NCBI RefSeq assembly: GCF_030253575.1
Contig: NC_080559.1
Location: 6,160,501-6,224,500 of the forward strand
DNA: 64,000 nucleotides
Origin: Rhododendron vialii
Taxonomy: Eukaryota; Streptophyta; Magnoliopsida; Ericales; Ericaceae
Direction: 5' to 3'
The translations under genes and the position numbers were made by a program. This document shows positions 12,386 through 25,100 of the stretch, piece after piece (the first letter of the stretch is position 1; each line of letters opens with the position of its first letter). Under the pieces are notes generated by a model, which ran no database searches, was not told the origin of the DNA, and worked only from the letters and a program-made list of their open reading frames with translations.

Positions 12386-13046
12386 TTCCGTCCCTTTTTA
12401 AATGTCTTGCTTCGCAACTCCAACTTATTAAAAAGACATCGTCATTATACCTTTCACATCAATTTTTTCCTCCACTTTTTCTACTTACTCATCATTATTA
12501 CACTTTTACTCACTAACTTTTCAAAATGGAATCAACTTTTAAGGACAAAATAGACAATGTACTAATTTTTACCCACTAATTTTACAAAATGGACACTTAT
12601 TAAGGGACAGCCTAAAATAGAACACTGGACTCTAAATAAGGGACGGAGGAAGTAAAAATTAAGCAGAACATGGTCTTAGTAAAATGTTGGCAAAATAAAA
12701 ATACTCCTACGATTTAAAAATACTTTTTAAATGTCTTGCTTCGCAACTTCAACTTATTAAAAAGACATCATCATTATACATTTCACATCAATTTTTTCCT
12801 CCACTTTTCCTACTTACCCATCATTATTACACTTTTACTCATTAACTTTTCAAAATGGAATCTACTTTTAAGGACAAAATAGACAATGTACCAATTTTTA
12901 CCCACTAACTTTACAAAATGGACATTTATTAACGGACAGCCCAAAATAGAACACTGGACTCTAAATAAGGGACGGAAGGAGTAAAAATTAAGCAGAACAT
13001 GGTCTTAGTAAAATGTTGTCAAAATAAAAATACTCCTACGATTTTA
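12386..13046. repeat. Tandemly duplicated Stowaway-like unit (period about 329 bp)
   Basis: Two direct copies of about 325 bp (12,393-12,720 and 12,722-13,046) run from the AATGTCTTGCTTCGCAACT motif through a GGGACGGA block to TACTCCTACGATTT. They differ at scattered positions. The GGGACGGAGGAAGTA end and inner motifs are those of the Stowaway-like element at 8,818, so one MITE with its flank was duplicated in tandem. Confidence 0.8.
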
Positions 13047-13571
13047 AATTTTCCCACAACCTACTAACGACTTTAGTGAATTTATGGAAAAATTTTGATT
13101 TTTTTTTGGGCAAAAATAATTAATTTTAAGTTTTCATTTTGTGAACTGGACAATATTTTTGAAACATACTAGGCCCCGTTTTCGCTAAGTACTTTTTTTT
13201 AAAATAAATTCAAATCATTCTCTCATACTCTATTACAAATCTTTAATTCCAAAAATAAATACTTATTTAAATTTCCTATTGCGACGGGACTTCTTTTTTT
13301 TTTTTTTTGAGGAAACATCAAATTAATGAGTATTTGGAGCGAAATTAATGAGTATTTGGAGCGAACAGTACTATTCTAGTTGGTCTTTTATAACTGTACT
13401 AGTTTCAGCCTTTCAGGTCTACAGCAGCCGCTAATAACTGTAACCGATGTGACTAGTAACCAGTGGGTGTCTAACCATCATGATTAATGTATTGCCTTCC
13501 ATATAAGGTTGTGTTCATCATAACTTAACTTAAATCTGAAAATTTTGTCTTTATTTGAATTTATTTTTCAT
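13047..13571. other. Intergenic; partial MITE end and 22-bp tandem repeat
   Basis: GGCCCCGTTTTCGCTAAGTAC near 13,172 and GACGGGACTT near 13,282 look like decayed ends of a Tourist-like element. A 22-bp unit containing TTAATGAGTATTTGGAGCGA is repeated twice at about 13,320-13,363. No gene is seen. Confidence 0.45.
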
Positions 13572-13850
13572 CGGAGCGGTTCAATGGACAACTATTTAAA
13601 CACTTAAAAAAATACCTCAAATCTCAATCACATAGTTTTCGATCAAATTTTTATGATCCGAACCGTTCATTAAATCTAAGTTAAAAACTGTTCAGATCAA
13701 GCTCTTTTCGATCTTTTTTTTGCTGATTTCACGCGGGTACCCTTAAAATCACGTTTTAATCACATTGAGCGGCTCGGATCATCAAAATTTGATCGAAAAC
13801 TATGAGGTATTTTTTTAAGTATCTAAATAGTTGTCCATTGAACCGCCCCG
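13572..13850. mobile_element. Mutator-type MITE with 9-bp duplication
   Basis: A 279-bp element runs from CGGAGCGGTTCAATGGACAA to the inverted TTGTCCATTGAACCGCCCCG. Exact ATTTTTCAT copies flank it (13,563-13,571 and 13,851-13,859). The arms extend well past 60 bp with few mismatches (TACCTCA and GATCAAATTTT blocks on both arms). Confidence 0.87.
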
Positions 13851-13975
13851 ATTTTTCATTTGTTAATTTTGTGCCAATTTTTATAGGTTATTGATTTGAC
13901 TCGATGAGAGAAATCAGAAAAGTAAATTTTTTTTTACTTTTACCCAAATATTTTGATAAATAACCACTTTTTAAG

Positions 13976-14368
13976 TCACAAAGTGATTTTTTTTGCAGAT
14001 TCATGCAGCCTGCCTCCTCCTAGGGTTTTGAGAGCTCTAAGGCGATTTCGAAAAATCACAACTGCTTTGCTTTTCTGCCTGGGGGGGAGGCGCCTCTCTC
14101 CCTCCTCCCGCCAAGCTTCTCCTCCTCCATCCGCTCTCCTCTTTCTTCCACCTCTTTCCTATAAATTTTTCTTTTTCGTTCTCTCCCCTCAAATCTAACC
14201 CTCTCTATTCGGCGGGCTCTACTGTCACCAGAGTCGTTTGTCCGCATGTAATTCGTCGCTGGAGCCCTTGTGGCAACAGTGGTAGAGGCAGTGAGGGTTG
14301 CGATCCGTTCAGCAGTTCTTGGGCGACTGAATTTAGAGCAAGATCTGAAAGAGTTTTGTCTCTCCTTG
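13976..14368 (+). promoter_or_regulatory. Promoter/5'-leader-like sequence cut by the retrotransposon
   Basis: CT-rich sequence carries a TATA-like CTATAAATTT at 14,159-14,168, followed by a pyrimidine-rich CTCTCCCC run and then a mixed leader-like sequence up to the LTR. Removing the retrotransposon and one CCTTG copy makes the leader continue directly into 26,484 onward (TGAGAGTAATAAAG). This looks like the start of a plant transcription unit, but no protein product was recognised in the joined sequence. It could also be an older repeat. Confidence 0.4.
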
Positions 14369-15197
14369 TGTTGGGGGCCGAAATATCCGAAGGATCACAG
14401 GGTTCACAAGGTCCAGAAAGGGGAGTAAAGGTTCATACACTGTTTAACCCGTCAACTAAGTTGTCTCAGTTCATCTGTAAATAAGTTTAGGCTTCGACCC
14501 GATATGCCAAATATTTATCCGAAGGATAGACGGCACCACGAGTATTTCACCGAACGTAATATGCCTTATCCGAACATAAGTACGTTTGAGTTCGCTCGGG
14601 GATCTCACCAAATGCTCGTCAAGGGACATCCTCTTTGCTCGGTAAACTTGTTCTTCAGAAAAGAACACCAGACGCTCGGATAATTACGTGTGGCAGAAGT
14701 GGGTCCCGCCGAGTGCAGGCAATTATGGAACCTTCCAGAAATATCTTTTGATAAATAAGCTGTCTTCTCTGATATTCGAAGTGACATCTCTGATTGATGT
14801 GACATTTCTGACATCGGTCCATGTGACTCTGCAAAACTGGGGAAGTGGTGCTCATTAAATGGCTTTGCTGCAGGACGCCATCCGAACAATATGCGACACG
14901 TGGAAAGTAAGGCCAACTTGCTCAACACTCTACCCTTTCGCCTATAAATAGAAGAGCATGACCACTGAGAAAGTCTCTGGAACTCTTGAACAAGAAAACT
15001 CTCTTCTCTCTACTAGCATATTTTCTCACTAAACTTCTTCTGTTCTCCTCCACTTACTGACTAGTTCGTCGGAGCATCTTCCCAGAGGAACATCCCCTTC
15101 CGGTTCTGCAGGTACACCAAGACAGGTGTCATTTCTCACGGCTTCGCGCGCGGAGACAGTTGCACAGGAAGGAACACAGAGAAATTCAACCCCCACA
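14369..15197 (+). repeat. 5' LTR
   Basis: 829 bp from TGTTGGGGGCCGAAATATCC to CAACCCCCACA. A TATA-like CCTATAAATAG near 14,941 probably lies in U3, with transcription starting about 30 bp downstream. It aligns to the 3' LTR along its whole length. Confidence 0.95.
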
Positions 15198-15199
15198 AT

Positions 15200-15217
15200 T
15201 GGCGACTCTGCTGGGGA
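15200..15217 (+). other. Primer binding site
   Basis: TGGCGACTCTGCTGGGGA begins two bases after the 5' LTR. It has the expected TGG start that pairs with a tRNA CCA end. The GGCGACTC core is the form usually assigned to tRNA-Arg in Tat/Ogre elements; that tRNA identity is from family knowledge and not tested here. Confidence 0.8.
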
Positions 15218-15324
15218 AGGCAACTTAAAGTTCTGGGGTGTTCTTTGTGTTCCTAACACCAGTTGAGGGCCTGAAACGATCTTCAGCTCAAATTCTGTCT
15301 GTTCCTCGCGTTTCAACAGAACAA

Positions 15325-17414
15325 ATGGCTCAACGTCTCTCACCTCCGGGTCCAGAAAACTTCACCCTTGGGCTAGAGGGCTATGGGTCTATCAGCCTTG
15401 AGCCTCGTCAAGCGGCTAGGACGGTTCCCCACATGGCCCGCCAACTTTCTTTTCCACCCACCGAGTTGGATATCGCCTTGGCCCAACAGAAACGTCAGGC
15501 GGCGGTTATTGCCATGCTTCAACAACGGCTGGAGAAGCGAGATGGAGGGATGATCGCAACCCCGGCTAACGAGCATCATGCCGAGCCCAGTCGACCGAAG
15601 AAATCCCGCAAGCGAAGTAGACCGTCTCGTCCAACCCAGACGACCGAACTCCCTGTTTCCGAGCGACGAACTGTCTTTGAGCGTCTTGACCAAGGGGCTT
15701 CACGACCTCGGCTGACGAGCATTATTCGTGCCGAGAGTTCTCGATCCTCGGCTACAAGTTCAACCGCCGGAAAAATTAAGGGAGGCGCATCCGCCCGAGC
15801 ACAACCCATTTCCGAACGACAATTGAGTTCAAGAAGTGGGAAGAGGCCCGTGGATTTAAACAATCCACCTCGGCGTACACGTACCAGCAGCAACAGGGAA
15901 TATTCGGAACGATCTCAACACCATTCCGAACGTCAAGAAGTGCGACATTCGGCTCATTCAAGCAGCCGCCATCGAACAGAGAGTGGAGGAAACCGATCGG
16001 AGCACGACAATACAATTATCCTATATGATCAGTTTACGGGCTTGCCGACTATGTATCAACCCATCGACCCAGGTTTTCAACCTCAACATGCTCACTTGGC
16101 GGGCTCAAGAGGAGAGGCGCGTGCGCCTTCGGTTCCAGCCACTCGACGACCGAAGGAAAAAGAAAAGCGTCACCAGCACCACCAACGAGAACGTAAAAAG
16201 ACTCCTGAGTTGGTGGCAGAACCTCCTCTCCCTATAGTCCCGCAAGCCCCAGTTCAAGAGGACAATTCGAAGCTCGGGAAGGCTAAGGCTTCCCCCTTCG
16301 TGGATGCTATTCAACAGGAGCGGCCGTCAGACAGGTTCGTTATGCCGAAGCTGAAGCGTTACGAAGCGAAGGAGGACGCAGTCGCGTTCGTTTGTCGCTT
16401 TCGACAAACTATGAGCCTCCACAACTTTTCTGACGCCCTTATGTGCAACACCTTCCCACTCACCCTAAGCGAGCCAATTATGTTGTGGTACAACCAACTG
16501 AAGCCCAAATCCATTTCTTGCTTCAACGAGCTGGAATTGGAGTTTAGCAAAGCTTTGTGACCAGCAACATTCAACCAAAGACGTTGTCTATGCTGGTCAA
16601 CATGCGGAGAGCGGCAGGAGAGACCCTACGGCTTTATACCGAGCGTTACTGGGAGGTCTATAATCTGATCCCAGACTGTGATCAAGGTGTTGCGGCCGAA
16701 TCTTTTATGAACGGGCTGGATCCAGCCTCGGCGGTGTTCCGTGACCTCTCGCGTAATCCTCCTAAGACAATGGGAGAGCTCATGACGATAATCGAAAAGG
16801 ACTGCGTTCATGAAGAAGCCATGGCCGAGCGAAATCCTTCAAAGGCTCCAGAGCCCGCTAAAACCACTGGGCCGAAGAAGCAAGTATCAAACGTTTGCCA
16901 GGGGCATAGAGGCCAGAGCAGTTCAGGCCAAACAACCAACAAGCCGGTCAACAGGGGTCGACCTCCACAACATTCTCAGCCGCAGCCGTGGCAGCAAACG
17001 AAAAGAGAACCACGGCCAGACAAGTACGTGGCCGAGCGTACGACATTCACCGAACCAATCTACAAACTCCTTAACATCATCGGTAAATTGCCATTCTTCG
17101 TTTGGCCGACTGTACTCTTGGGCACCGTCGGTAGCGGACCAGGGATGTGCACGTATCACAAGGAGCGCAGCCACTACACCACGCAATGCCCACCTTTCAA
17201 AAGGTATCTAGAAGAGCTGGCAGCAGCTGGGCATCTAAATCAATGGATCGACGTTCGGTGGAACCCACTTCCACCACCTGCCCCTCTTGTCGGCAATCTT
17301 GTGAGCGTTATACAGGGATTGGTATCCGAAGAAAGGACAGCCGAACTTCGTTCAGAAATTGACAAAGCCGTCACCTCTTTATCCGTTTGCAACGTTGGCG
17401 CTTCGGGAAAGTGA
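15325..17414 (+). pseudogene. gag of the Tat-type retrotransposon (frame-broken)
   Basis: Gag forms the virus-like particle and binds the element's RNA. The reading frame starts at the ATG at 15,325 and runs through a basic, low-complexity N-terminal part to a Gag-type core (FVCRFRQTMSLHNFSDALMC, then the LWYNQL and FNELELEFSKA region) ending at a stop at 16,558-16,560. The frame then changes by one base, and the second part (16,557-17,414) continues the same domain (RMR/RRAAGETLRLYTERYW, FMNGLDPASAVF). Near its end CTYHKERSHYTTQC looks like the CxxH...H...C knuckle of Tat Gag. A TGA at 17,412-17,414 separates it from protease, which lies in the same frame. The frame change makes this copy defective. 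Confidence 0.88.
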
Positions 17415-19637
17415 AAATGGGAGGACCCGAGCCTCAACAGCACTATTACTTTTTCATCCGACGACTTAAAGGGTGTACAATTCCCTCATACAGACGCCCT
17501 CGTTGTGACCGTCGCTATTGAAAGGTCAACCGTACAACGGGTATTGATAGACCAAGGAAGCTCGGCAGATGTGATGTTTTACTCAACATTCCTGAGCCTC
17601 AGATTATCTCCCGCTCAGCTTCGGACAGCATCCACTCCCCTTGTTAGCTTCACTGGAGCCCCGGTTTGGCCGTTCGGCTTGATCACTCTTCCTGTGCGGG
17701 CGGGGTCACGGGTTCTCGAAATTGAATTTGTGGTGGTCGCTTCTCCTAGTCCATACAACGTCATACTCGGCCGAACCTGGCTGCACGAGATGAAAGCAGT
17801 CGCTTCTACTTAACACCAGGTGGTCAAATTTATTGGCTGGAATGGTCAGCAGGAAAGCCTCCGAGAGGACCAGATCCAGTCAAAGAAATGCTACATCAGC
17901 ACTGTCACGAACAAACAGAGCTGTTTGGAGGTACAATGCGTGGAAGCCACTCCCGCTCCCATAATCGAAGATGTTGGAGTGCCGGCCGAACGAAGATCTA
18001 CCGAAGAATTAATACGCTTCTCAATCCCTGGGGGCGGAGGAAGATATTTTTTAATTGGGAGCTCTATGAGCGTGGCCGAACGTGAGGAGATGTACGACTT
18101 CCTGATGAGTAATATAGAAGTTTTTGCTTGGACTCCACAAGAAATGCCGGGTGTCGATCCTTCGTTCGCCATGCACTCATTAAATGTCGATCCAAGTAGG
18201 CGGCTGGTGGTGCAGAAAGTGCGACGCTCGTCCGCCGCACATATCGAAGCTGTAATGGCAGAAGTGGATCAACTGTTGGAGGCAGGCGTGATTCGAGAAG
18301 TCTTATATCCCTCTTGGCTCGCCAATCCAGTGGTCGTTCCGAAGAAAAACGGGAAACTAAGGGTTTGTGTTGACTACACAAACCTCAACGACGCTTGTCC
18401 TATGGATAGATTTCCCCTTCCTCGGATTGAGCAAATGGTGGATGCAACAGCAGGGTGCGAACGCTTGAGCTTTATGGATGCCTATCGAGGCTATCACCAA
18501 ATAGCGTTGGATCCGAAAGATCAGGAGAAGACGGCTTTTATTTCTCCTCGGGGCACTTACTGCTACAAGGTCGTTCCGTTCGGCCTGAAGAATGCTGGAG
18601 CAACCTTCCAACGCTCCATCACAAAGATGTTTCCCGGAATGCTCGGCAAAACAGTAGAGGCTTATATCGATGATCTGGTTTGCAGAAGCACGTTTGCTCG
18701 GGACCACCTTCGGGATTTGGGAGAGGTCTTTACTGTTCTGAAACGGCGGAAGTTGCGCCTTAATGCCGAAAAGTGTGCGTTCGGTGTAAGTTCGGGGAAG
18801 TTCCTCGGTCACATAGTGAGCCGCCGAGGAATCGAAGCTGATCCCACACAGATCCAGGCCGTGCAAAATCTCCGAGCTCCCACTACAATCAAAGAAGTAC
18901 AACGGCTTACAGGAATAGTGGCTACCTTGAACAGTTTCATCCGACGTTCGGGAGACCTGTACCGTCCGTTTTTCCAAGCTATCGCTACTAGCCGACGCAG
19001 ATTCGTATGGACCGAAGAGTGTGAGCAGACTTTGCAATCTTTAAAGCAATACCTGTCCCACGCTCCTTTGCTCATCAATCCCCTACCAGATGAAGATCTG
19101 TATCTTTACCTCGCTGTTTCTGATCATGCAACGAGCACGGTTCTTGTTCGGAAAGAGGGCATGGAGCATCAACCAATCTTCTATTCCAGCAAAACGATGA
19201 CGGACTCTCAGACGAGGTATCTGCCTATGGAAAAGTTGGCATTGGCTCTCGTTTCAGCTAAAACGAGCCTCTTGCCTTACTTTCAATCCCATAGGATTGT
19301 GGTCCTCACTGAGTTTCCTCTCAAAGCTGTCCTTCGGAAGACGGACACGTCAAGCCGGATCCTGAAATTCTCTCAAGACTTGGCTAACTTCGACATCCAG
19401 TTTAAGCCTCGGACAGCTATCAAAGGTCAGGCCTTGGCCGACTTTTTTGCCGAACTCACTCCTGGCTTGCAAGAGAGGCCAATGCCTTGGCCACCGCCGC
19501 TGAAGAAGCTCGGATTCAGGAAGAAGAGGTTTTGGAAGGACCGTTCAGCCGTCCTGCGGAGCCACTCCGTGCTCGATACTCCCTTGGATGAAAGAAACCC
19601 AAGCGGCACCTCTTCTCCGGCGACGCTTGGCGACTAA
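17415..19637 (+). pseudogene. pol 5' part: protease, reverse transcriptase, RNase H
   Basis: The aspartic protease region (about 17,430-17,813) carries VLIDQGSSADVMF with the active-site D followed by GSS, then VILGRTWLH. An in-frame TAA at 17,811-17,813 interrupts the polyprotein. The reverse transcriptase follows (about 18,200-18,840) with VPKKNGKLRVCVDYTNLN, FMDAYRGYHQI, VPFGLKNAGATFQR and the catalytic YIDD box at about 18,661-18,672. RNase H follows with FYSSKTMTDSQTRYLPMEK and ends near ALADFFAEL (about 19,460). The frame changes again between about 19,470 and 19,640, just before the second RNase H. Lineage is judged from these motifs. Confidence 0.93.
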
Positions 19638-21338
19638 CCGTCGACGGAGCTTCTAATGTTCACGGGTCTGGAGCGGGCATCGTCCTTGTGTCACCAAGCG
19701 GAACTGTACATGAAAGCGTGGTCTCGATTGGGTACACGGCGACGAACAACGAGGCGGAGTATGAAGCTTTGATTGCAGGCCTCCAACTTGCTCTTCGACT
19801 GGATGTAGACTCGGTTCATGTCTTTTGCGACTCTCAGCTCATTGTGGGTCATTTAAACGGCGATTATCAAGCCAAAGATCAACGTATGAATGCTTACGTG
19901 AGCCATGTATTGGCGCTGTTCAGAAGATTTGGCCGAGTAGAAGTGGAATGGATCGCTCGGGAGCATAACGCACATGCTGACGCCCTGGCAGGTCTTGCTT
20001 CGGTTTACAAGACCTCGGGCAGTCGCACCATCACCTTTGATGAGGTCCCCAAACCGAGCTTCGAACAGTCGTGTGAACAGGTCATGGCAATCTCCCTCGG
20101 TCCGAGTCAATTGGATCCAGTGGTTGATTACTTGAAGAACCAGGTGTTACCACCGAACAAACGCGAGGCTTACAAACTCCGTTGCCGAGCGGCAAATTTT
20201 TTCCTGGATTCGAACGGCAACCTTTACCGACGATCTTTCACTGGCCCCAATCTGCGTGTCGTCCACGACGACCTTGTGCAAGCCGTTCTGGAGGAATTCC
20301 ATTCGGGAAGCTGTGGGGCGCATTCAGGAGGACGGTCCCTCGCACAGCGTGCTCTGACGCAAGGCTATTGGTGGCCGAAAATGGTTAAGCAATCCGAAGA
20401 AGTTGTGAAGCTATGTGTTCGGTGCCAAAAACAAGCATCACTCATCCACCAGCCTACCTTCCCCCTTAAAATAATCACTAGTCCATGGCCGTTCGCGGTT
20501 TGGGCTTTTGACATAGTTGGCAAGATGCCGAAGGCGCTTGGAGGATTCGAGTATATGCTCACAGCCACAGATTTGTTCACCAAGTGGGTTGAAGCTTCCC
20601 CCATGATCAAGACCACCGCAGGCGACGTGGAACGTTTTATTTGGAAGCACATCATCTCGAGGTTCGGCGTACCGTACGCCATCCTTTCTGACAATGGCTC
20701 CCAATTTGTTGCCTCCGCCCTCAAAGCTTTTTATGCAAAGCGCCACATCACGATCCATAATTCATCTGTGGCCTATCCTCAAGGTAATGGACAAGCCGAA
20801 ACATCCAACAAGACCATCACTCGGGGGCTGAAGCGCCGTCTGGATCGGAAACTCGGTAAGTGGGTGGAAGAGCTACCACACGTCTTATGGGCCTACCGTA
20901 CAACACCTCGGCGGTCTACCGGCCGTACTCCATTTGCTATGGCCTACGGAATGGAAGCTGTCCTCCCCTTATCTACTTTAATTCCCACAGCTTGAATGGA
21001 AAATTTTAGCCCAGCGGATAACAGTGCTCTTGTGGGTGCCGAGTTAGACTTAGCCGAAGAACTACGTGACAATGCTAACTTTCGGCACGCCGCGTATCAG
21101 CAGGAAGTTGCAAGGGGCTACAACCCCCAATGTTCACGCTCGTCCATTTAACGTCAGGGATTTAGTCCTTCGAATGGTTACCGAAGCATCAAAGCTAACC
21201 AAGCTAAAGGATCCCTATGAAGGACCTTACCGAGTGATAGAGAAGATCGGGCATGGTGTCTATAAGCTTGCTGAGATGGATGGAACGCCAATTGCCAATC
21301 CATGGAATGCTCAAAAACATAGGAAATTCCATGGCTAG
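19620..21338 (+). pseudogene. pol 3' part: second RNase H, integrase, C-terminal tail
   Basis: A second RNase H-like domain begins at about 19,625 (LTVDGAS, then NNEAEYEALIAGLQLA, FCDSQLIVGHLNG, REHNAHADALA). Integrase follows: a zinc-binding region with FHSGSCGAHSGG and CVRC, a catalytic core with AFDIVG, SDNGSQF (59 residues between the two D) and GQAETSNK (35 residues before E). A TGA at 20,993-20,995 ends the long frame; homologous sequence continues past it and shifts frame near 21,120, ending with the GPYRV...GVYKLAEMDG...PWNAQKHRKFHG tail at 21,338. Two RNase H domains are the hallmark of the Tat lineage. Confidence 0.93.
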
Positions 21339-21499
21339 TGTTGGCATTCCCCATTTTTTATTACCTCTCTTGTATTTACATTTTTTTGTTCGGCAATTAA
21401 GCTCTTTGAGTGTCATGTACTTAATACAAGTTTGTTTTCACTATTCTGTTTTATTTTTGTTCTTATGAATAAGGTATTTCATCTAGCCTCGGGTACATC

Positions 21500-21655
21500 T
21501 TTTGTTCGGGTGAAAATCTCGAAACCCATGATAATTTGTTTGTTCGGGTGAAAATCTCGAGGCCCATGATAATTTGTTTGTTCGGGCGAAATTCTCGTAG
21601 CCCTCGGTACATTCATTCGGGCGAAATTCTCGTAGCCCTCGGTACATCTGCTCTG
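21500..21655. repeat. Four tandem units of about 38 bp inside the retrotransposon
   Basis: GTTCGGGTGAAAATCTCG starts units at about 21,504, 21,542 and 21,580, with a fourth variant (ATTCGGGCGAAATTCTCG) near 21,615. They lie between the end of pol and the antisense gene. Short tandem arrays in this part of Tat elements are common. Confidence 0.85.
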
Positions 21656-22175
21656 GAAACGCTTGCACAGCCTTCAAAATATCATTCGTTGTCACGTCCT
21701 ATGTCCGGCTTTGTTTACCCATTCTACTGCATTATTCTATTCCCACGGTAATACAATAGGGCAGGGGGCTACTATATGGGTAAACCCAATTTCATTTCTT
21801 AGTAAATCCAATTTCATATTCTTATCTACCGAGTGAAAAGACTTGGAAAATTCATGATTTTGCGATGTTTCCACCGAGTGAAGGGACAATTCGTGATTTG
21901 TGATGTATGTTCATTCATTAAGCATTGGCTATGTTAAAGTGTTGATACATAAAACACCTAACTAAAATTTCTGCCGAACAAACAGACAGATTTTTCCATA
22001 AAACAGAAATCAACTATCGTTCAACAAGATTTGGCAAAGGTTAGCCGTTCGTTGCCACCTTCAAAGCTGTCATTACGAATTTCGGTGCGACCAAAGATTA
22101 CTTGTTCGAGGCTGACCATGTCAATTACAAAATCACAAACAAAAACAAAAACAAAAATAAGGCAAAACAAAACAT

Positions 22176-25100
22176 CTATTGGGCGTCGGGAGGAGGTACG
22201 GCCGAGGTAGACTCCGCTTGCTCACCAGGAGCAGAAGCGGCATCCACAGTCTCAGAAGGAGGAGCGAATGGATGTTCAGCCTCGGCAGATGATAGGGGCG
22301 GGACTTCTACCAAGGACCTCCTTTCGTCGTCTGGCTCAACCCCTGTATCGTCCAAACCACTGTTGTATCCGAGCATGAAGCTCTCTTTATGTTGGCCTTC
22401 CTTGATCTCAGCTTGGACTTCGATAATTTGGTCGGCCACGTCCTCTTCGGCCTGGGCGTACCCTTTGTCGTACCCCTTATTCTGTTGCTCTTGCAACTCT
22501 TTCTCAATCTCCCTTTCCATCTCCTTCTTCATTTCCTCTCGCCCGAAGGTTCTCCCCTCAGCCAGGCCCTCCTCCTTTCCCTCGGCCCTCGTACGCTCGG
22601 CTACATCCTCGAGTCCTTTTATCAGGTCATTCAGATTTGCAATTTGAATTTCCTTGCCTTGTCGCATAAGCTCGGATTGCTCCAAGCCTTTCTTGTACTC
22701 CTCGGCGACGCCCTTGTTATACTTTACCGATTGCTTCATCAGCTTTGACTTCTTGTCATGTTCGGAGAGATAAAGTTGGGAACTCATTATGGATTGGGTG
22801 GCCTGCAGACAAAACAGAATGAAAGTTATTCCGACGAAATAGAGTGAATCAACAAATAATCATTACAAGTATGACAAGCTTACTTACTCTTCCAGCATGA
22901 TAGTAGTACTCACTCAGGGCTGCTTTCAGAGACAGGGGACTTTGTATATCCCAAAGTAGCGCCAGCCCCGAGTGGAGGGTAAAGGCCAGAGAGGGATCCT
23001 CCCTGAGGCTGTCAGATTTTAATATTTGTTTTTTGCTGGGGGTGACGAAGTTCGGCACCCATGGGGTGTCAAGTTCCGAAGCCAGCTCCCTCTCTCCCTC
23101 TGATTGTGCTCCCTTCGGAAGCTCGACTTCCTGGCTCTTCCCTTTCGGAGCCGCATTTGTCTTTTTGCTGGCGATCGGTTCCTTCGGGGAAGGAGGGGCG
23201 CTCAGTGGTCGTTTTTTGGATGGTGGGGGGGGGGTGGAGTTTTCTTGATTGGAGCCGAGCCTGAAGCGCCCGAGGCTCCAGCCTTCCGAAGCTGGGCCTT
23301 CTCCTTCTCTTTTTCTTCCAGCTTCTTCTGGAGGACTTCCTTGATGTTCCTTGGAGGCATGTCTTCTTGTTTGCCGAAGGGTTCTTCCTCGGTAGGTAAT
23401 CGGATCGTCCCTCGGAGAGGTTTGTCAACGCTCGGCCGAAGCTCTTCTGGGATGTCCTCAGATCCAACGTCAAAAGATTGCTCAGGCTCCTCGATCACTT
23501 TTCTTCGGATCCGACCTCCATAGGTAGCTTTGTACTTGAGGATAGTTGGGGCGTCTCTCTCCTCTGCTGGGACGGTGAGAAGTGAAGCAGCGAGACCACA
23601 ACCTCTCGCCGCCCGTAAAGTACCTTGTTGAGCTTGGTAGTATCTGCCGAAGAAAAGAACAAAAAATTCAGATAAGTAATAAGAACAATAGAAGGAATGG
23701 CATTGAAATGACAGTTAACTATTCTTACTCGGCGTTCTCCTTCGTGTGGAGATTTCGAATTAGCCGTATTCTGGCTCGGGGAATTGGAAATTCCCCCGAA
23801 CCTCGACATAGTCGGAGGCCCATTTTTTCGAGTCATACATGCCCTCCGGAATAATTTTTTGCATCTTCCTGCGGGAGCAGAGATAATATCGAGAATACCA
23901 AACGTTTCTCAACATCATGTAATTCTCGAAAAAATGGTATGCCTCAAGTCGGAACATTTTTACCTCGGCCAGCTTGATTACCGAATGTATAATGCGGTAA
24001 GAGTTCACGCTCAACTGGCATGGAGTTAGACCGAAGCGGTGAAGGATCTCTCTCAACACCCTGTGCATTGGGAACCGAAGGCCCCCTTCCGTGATTGCCA
24101 TCAAGGGAACGGTGACGTGTTCGTCACTGTATCTTATTCGGTTGCCTTGGACCGGTGTGATAATTACATCGTTGGGGACGTCGTATACGGTTCGGAAGAG
24201 GTTCAAGCCCTTCTCGTCTTGGAAGCACTCCAAGTAGGGGCAAGGGTCCCTCCCTGTCCGGTCGGGAATTAGGTCGGGGTCCATTGGAACGATTTTTCTC
24301 TTCGCCTTCGGAGGTTGCAATGAAGATTCTCCAACGACGCCTGCACCCTCGTTCGTTCGGCTTGACGAAGCAATTGGAGTTTCTTACTCCGACTCGGCTT
24401 CATCACCTCCCTCGGCGTCTTCCCCCTCTTCAACTTCATCGTGAGGTGGCTCCCTATCGGACGAATCGTCGTCTATGTCTATTATGTTGGGGTCTGGCCC
24501 TATCGTTCGGAGAGGAACCACTCGGGCGGGGTAGCCGATTCCTTCGACTCCCTCAGGAACCCTGCCACTCGACCCCGTTCGGTAGGTCCGGGCGAAATCT
24601 CTTATAGCTTCGGTTAATTCTGGATCAGCTCTACCAAAATCCGAAGCTCCGGAATCCACCGACCTATAAGATTCAGCCGAAGAGGTTGACTTCGAAGACT
24701 CCATACCTAGAAACAAATCAGTGCATGGGATGAGACCGTTAGCGATTTGCATGGCCAGAAGTCTAAAGTGCCTATGATCGGTGTTCTATGTTATTCCGAG
24801 AGACCTCAGGTTTGCTCGGTTACTTCCCGAACGAGCACTCTTCGGGAGAAACTCCGAAGAAGTGATTCCTACCGTTCATGGACAAGTTTGGGAGCCCTAA
24901 GTTCCTCCAATGGAGATACAATGATTAAAAAGCTTACTACGAATCGCTAAACTTCTTAAACGCATATTCCTTTGGGAAAAGCTCCTACTTAAAGGTACCA
25001 CCGTGTTCGAAAGAACACGATTTGAAGGTATTCATGTGTTCGGAAGAACACATGAACGCCTGGGGAACCAGGCGATTGTTTCAGTCAAAACAAAAAGGAA

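Noticed and set aside
21500..21655. Possible CRISPR-like or satellite array
   Set aside because: Only four diverged units lie inside an LTR element of a plant genome; a simple internal tandem repeat explains them.
22102..22748. Plus-strand open frames of 119-181 aa
   Set aside because: They are shadows of the antisense coiled-coil exon; serine/leucine-rich composition is the complement of its lysine/glutamate-rich codons.
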